Positions 61,197-64,000 of a DNA stretch of 64,000 nucleotides are shown piece after piece; position 1 is the stretch's first letter, and every line of letters starts with the position of its first letter. A program made the translations under genes and the position numbers. This DNA comes from Acidimicrobiaceae bacterium. Its GTDB lineage: Bacteria; Actinomycetota; Acidimicrobiia; Acidimicrobiales; RAAP-2. The stretch spans positions 1 through 64,000 of the forward strand of contig DAHVAJ010000016.1 in NCBI GenBank assembly GCA_027314705.1, written 5' to 3'. A model generated the notes under the pieces. That model worked only from the letters and a program-made list of their open reading frames with translations, made no database searches and was not told the origin of the DNA.

Positions 61197-62879
61197 GTGA
61201 GGGTCCGCTGGTTGGGGCGCGTCCCCTACGTGGAAGCATGGGACCTCCAGCGGGCGCTCGCCTCCCGGTCGACCGAGGACTACCTCCTCCTGCTGGAGCA
61301 CCCGGCCGTCGTGACGCTCGGCGTCCACGGTGACCCGGCCCATGTCTTGGTCGACCCCGCGACGGTCGGCGCTGACCTCGTACGGGTCGACCGGGGTGGC
61401 GACGTCACGTACCACGGCCCCGGCCAGCTGGTCGGCTACCCGGTCCGGACCGTCGGGGACGGCCCCCATCGGGGTCCGTCCCACGTGCACCAGGTCGAGC
61501 AGGTGGTCATCGACGCCCTCGTGATGCTGGGGTTGCCGGCGGACACCGTCGGTCGGCTGGACGGGTTCCCGGGCATCTGGGTCACCACCGGGCGGCCCCA
61601 CGACCCCGGTCCGGACGGACCGCGCAAGATCGCCGCCGTCGGCGTGCGTACGGCCCGTGGCCGAACCACCCACGGGTTCGCCCTGAACATCGACCCCGAT
61701 CTGGCCATGTTCTCCCACATCGTCCCGTGCGGGATCCCCGACCGGCCGGTGACGTCGCTCCGAGCCGAGGGCGTCGACGCCACCATGGCCGAGGCCGTCG
61801 ACGCGGTCACCGCCGCCGCGGCCGTCGTCTGGGGCCCGGTGACGGACGTCCAGCGGGTGGTCGACGGGTCCTGGCCCGCGCCCTCACCGGGCGGCTCCCG
61901 CGACGGGTCGCCGGCGGACGGCTCCAGGCCAGTGGCCGTGGCCCTGCGGCGGGGAAACGCCCTCGAACGGCGTCTCGAGCGGGCCGGAGTGGCTCCCGGT
62001 TCGGGCCTCGCCCTCTCGACCCGCAAGCCGCCGTGGCTCCGGGTGGAGGCGGCGATGGCCGACGGGTACCTGGGGCTCCGGCACGACCTGCGGGCCCTCG
62101 AGCTGGTGACCGTCTGCGAGGAGGCCGGCTGTCCCAACATCTACGAATGCTGGGCGGACGGCACGGCGACGTTCATGATCAACGGGGACCGGTGCACCCG
62201 TGCCTGCGCGTTCTGCCAGGTGGACACCCGTCACCCCCTGCCCCTCGACCCGGACGAGCCCACCCGGGTGGCCGAGGCCGTCGTGCGCATGGGGCTCGGC
62301 CACGCCGTGGTCACGTGCGTCGCCCGGGACGACCTCCCCGACGGTGGGGCCGGCGCATTCGCCGCCACCATCGACGCCGTTCGGCGGAGGAGCCCGTCCA
62401 CGTCGGTCGAGGTGCTCATCTCCGACCTGAAGGGCGATGCCGGCAGCCTCGCCGTGGTGACCGATGCCCGCCCCGACGTGCTCAACCACAACATCGAGAC
62501 GGTGGCCCGCCTCCAGCGGGCCGTGCGGCCGTCCGCCGGCTACGCCCGCAGCCTCACCGTGCTGGCCCGAGCGGCCGACGCCGGCCTCACGACGAAGTCG
62601 GGGGTCATCCTGGGCATGGGAGAGCGCGAGGACGAGGTGCTGGCCACGTTGGCCGATCTGGCCGCTGTGGGGGTGGCCGTCGTCACCCTCGGGCAGTACC
62701 TCCGCCCCAGCGCCCGTCACCTGCCGGTGGCCCGCTGGTGGACACCCGAGGAGTTCGACCGGCTGCGCGCCGGGGCGCTCGCGCTCGGCTTTGCCCACGT
62801 CCAGGCGTCGCCGCTCACCCGGTCCAGCTACCACGCCCGCGAGGCCGCCGGTGCCGCTGCGCCGCTCCGGGCCCGGTGA
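61197..62879 (+). CDS. lipB-lipA: Fused LipB-LipA: octanoyltransferase plus lipoyl synthase
   Basis: One uninterrupted 560-residue frame holds two complete enzymes. Residues 1 to about 225 are LipB: LLLLEHPAVVTLG, DRGGDVTYHGPGQLVGYPV, the catalytic Lys144 in KIAAVGVRTARG and the acyl-Cys178 in SHIVPCGI. A Gly/Ser/Pro-rich linker (about 226-247) leads to LipA: RKPPWLRV, auxiliary cluster Cys307/312/318 in VCEEAGCPNIYECW, radical-SAM Cys333/337/340 in CTRACAFC, and the C-terminal cluster ligand in TRSSYHA (542-547). All catalytic residues of both are present. Octanoyl groups could pass to E2 lipoyl domains and be sulfurated by the same polypeptide. It follows the E2 gene by 48 bases. GTG 61197 has CGGAG upstream. 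Confidence 0.93.
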   Translation: MRVRWLGRVPYVEAWDLQRALASRSTEDYLLLLEHPAVVTLGVHGDPAHVLVDPATVGADLVRVDRGGDVTYHGPGQLVGYPVRTVGDGPHRGPSHVHQVEQVVIDALVMLGLPADTVGRLDGFPGIWVTTGRPHDPGPDGPRKIAAVGVRTARGRTTHGFALNIDPDLAMFSHIVPCGIPDRPVTSLRAEGVDATMAEAVDAVTAAAAVVWGPVTDVQRVVDGSWPAPSPGGSRDGSPADGSRPVAVALRRGNALERRLERAGVAPGSGLALSTRKPPWLRVEAAMADGYLGLRHDLRALELVTVCEEAGCPNIYECWADGTATFMINGDRCTRACAFCQVDTRHPLPLDPDEPTRVAEAVVRMGLGHAVVTCVARDDLPDGGAGAFAATIDAVRRRSPSTSVEVLISDLKGDAGSLAVVTDARPDVLNHNIETVARLQRAVRPSAGYARSLTVLARAADAGLTTKSGVILGMGEREDEVLATLADLAAVGVAVVTLGQYLRPSARHLPVARWWTPEEFDRLRAGALALGFAHVQASPLTRSSYHAREAAGAAAPLRAR

Positions 62880-62886
62880 GACCTCG

Positions 62887-64000
62887 GTGAACGCCCTCCC
62901 TCCGGCGGCCGTGGCCGTGCGTCACGACCGGATGGCCCGGGTGCGCCTCCGCATGGAGGAACTCGGGGTCGACGCCCTCCTCCTCTCGCACGGGGCCGAC
63001 CTTCCCTGGCTGACCGGCTACCGGGCCATGCCGCTCGAACGGCTCACCCTGCTCGTGCTGCCGGCCGAGGGGGAACCGGCGCTGGTGGTGCCCGGTCTCG
63101 AGGCCCCCCGGGTACCCGACGCCGGCGACCTCGTCGCCGTGGTGCCGTGGGGCGACGCGGAGGACCCCCTCGACTTGGTCGTCGCCCGGCTGGCCGCGGC
63201 CGGGACCCCCCGTCTGGCCCTCTCCGACCGGGCGTGGGCGGCGACCGTCCTCGCCCTCCAGCGCCGCCTCCCCGACGCCGAATGGCTCGAAGCCTCCCGT
63301 GTGACCGCACCCCTCCGGGCGGTGAAGGACGCCACCGAGGTCGCAGCCCTGCGCGCTGCTGCGGCGGCCGCCGACCGCGTCGCCGCCTCCCTCCAGGCCG
63401 GCGCGGTCCCCCTGGTGGGCCGTTCCGAGGCCGACGTGTCCGCCGACCTCGCCAGGCTGCTCCTCGCCGAGGGCCATCACGAGGTCAACTTCGCCATCGT
63501 GGCCAGCGGTCCCAACGCCGCCAGCCCCCATCACGAGCCGGGCCGGCGGAGGATCGGTCGCGGCGAAACGGTCGTGTGCGACTTCGGCGGGGCGCTCTCG
63601 CTCGAGGGGGAGGTCGGTTACTGCTCGGACATCACCCGAACGGTGGTGACGGGTGAGCCCACGACCGAGGTGCGGGAGTGCTACGAGGTCCTGGGCGCGG
63701 CGCAGAAGGCCGCGGTGGAGGCCGCCCGGGCCGGCGTACCGGCGGCGTCCGTCGACCGGGCGGCCCGTCGGGTCATCGAGGCGGCCGGCCTCGGGTCGCG
63801 TTTCATCCACCGGACCGGGCACGGCATCGGGATCGAGGAGCACGAGGACCCCTACGTGGTCGCCGGCAACGAGGAGGTGCTGCGACCGGGGCACGCCTTC
63901 TCCGTGGAGCCCGGGATCTACGTCCCGGCCCGGTTCGGCATGCGGCTCGAGGACATCGTGGTCGTCGGTGCCGACGGCTCACCCGACGCGCTCAACACCG
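62887..64000 (+). CDS. M24 metallopeptidase (Xaa-Pro peptidase), 3' end cut by window edge
   Basis: 371 residues are visible with no stop. The N-terminal creatinase-like domain (ARVRLRMEELGVDALLL, LPWLTGYRAMPLERLTLLV) precedes the pita-bread catalytic domain. Metal ligands are visible in order: Asp in VVCDFGGAL, Asp in YCSDITRTV, His in FIHRTGHGIGIEEHEDP, Glu in FSVEPGIYVP and Glu in GMRLEDIVVV. It removes N-terminal residues before proline or splits Xaa-Pro dipeptides in the cytosol. GTG 62887 lies seven bases after lipB-lipA, so it is probably cotranscribed. Confidence 0.9.
   Translation, partial: MNALPPAAVAVRHDRMARVRLRMEELGVDALLLSHGADLPWLTGYRAMPLERLTLLVLPAEGEPALVVPGLEAPRVPDAGDLVAVVPWGDAEDPLDLVVARLAAAGTPRLALSDRAWAATVLALQRRLPDAEWLEASRVTAPLRAVKDATEVAALRAAAAAADRVAASLQAGAVPLVGRSEADVSADLARLLLAEGHHEVNFAIVASGPNAASPHHEPGRRRIGRGETVVCDFGGALSLEGEVGYCSDITRTVVTGEPTTEVRECYEVLGAAQKAAVEAARAGVPAASVDRAARRVIEAAGLGSRFIHRTGHGIGIEEHEDPYVVAGNEEVLRPGHAFSVEPGIYVPARFGMRLEDIVVVGADGSPDALNT

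Overview
The window is a very GC-rich chromosomal segment of an actinobacterium, most likely of the class Acidimicrobiia. The evidence is third-position G/C codon use, about 57 tightly packed genes with GTGA and ATGA overlaps, actinobacterial versions of SufBDCSU, AceE, LCP and NlpC/P60 proteins, short ethylmalonyl-CoA pathway enzymes of the Streptomyces type, and proteins carrying a GYWLVASDGGVFAFGDA-type repeat that I associate with Acidimicrobiia. No rRNA, tRNA, CRISPR, phage or insertion sequence was seen. Assignments rest on motif recognition, not on database searches.

Layout. 1-12.9 kb: lipid/acyl-CoA metabolism (TetR regulator, P450, sterol-desaturase-type hydroxylase, lipoprotein hydrolase, thiolase, a repeat-bearing secreted beta-propeller, crotonase, hotdog thioesterase, FadD ligase, SDR), with a remnant of an FMN reductase at 4.4 kb. 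13.0-17.9 kb: an operon of a membrane-anchored thioredoxin-like protein, an unknown protein, a MauE-like membrane protein, a Tat-exported Cys-rich MauA-like protein and a CcdA-like two-cysteine membrane protein, facing a divergent Lgt-like protein. 18-23 kb: SDR, NlpC/P60 endopeptidase, dienelactone hydrolase and a metallopeptidase. 22.2-26.6 kb: three ethylmalonyl-CoA pathway genes (mcl, mcd, mch) with a methyltransferase and a small conserved protein. 26.6-34 kb: mutY, hydrolases, MBL-fold protein, flavin reductase, RmlC-like epimerase, SDR and a RodZ-type ectodomain protein. 34-45.7 kb: oligopeptidase B and a Suf iron-sulfur locus split into a plus-strand arm (sufB, small Cys protein, sufD, Rieske ferredoxin, sufC) and a minus-strand arm (sufC, sufS, sufU), separated by an LCP protein. 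45.8-51.9 kb: glycogen-debranching-type glycosidase, MBL hydrolase, acyl-CoA dehydrogenase, thiE and an HhH glycosylase. 51.9-64 kb: aceE, rnhA, SDR, ABC exporter, lpd, E2 acyltransferase, a fused LipB-LipA lipoate enzyme and a truncated M24 peptidase.

How the parts work together. The 2-oxoacid dehydrogenase genes (aceE, lpd, E2) lie beside the fused enzyme that would make their lipoyl cofactor, and LipA needs Fe-S clusters such as those the Suf system builds. The beta-oxidation genes, FadD, thiolase and the ethylmalonyl-CoA trio suggest growth on fatty acids, sterol-like compounds or C2 units. The redox operon at 13-17 kb looks built to export and mature one Cys-rich MauA-like protein.

Regulatory layer. 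At least 15 genes have a TAnnnT hexamer 6-9 bases before the start codon, the geometry of leaderless transcripts. Both Suf arms carry a shared CTATC-N4-TAGGGGAAAT element, and the FadD promoter holds a KstR-like palindrome between its -35 and -10. The strongest leads for new biology are the orphan MauA-like redox operon, the LipB-LipA fusion and the shared Suf element.
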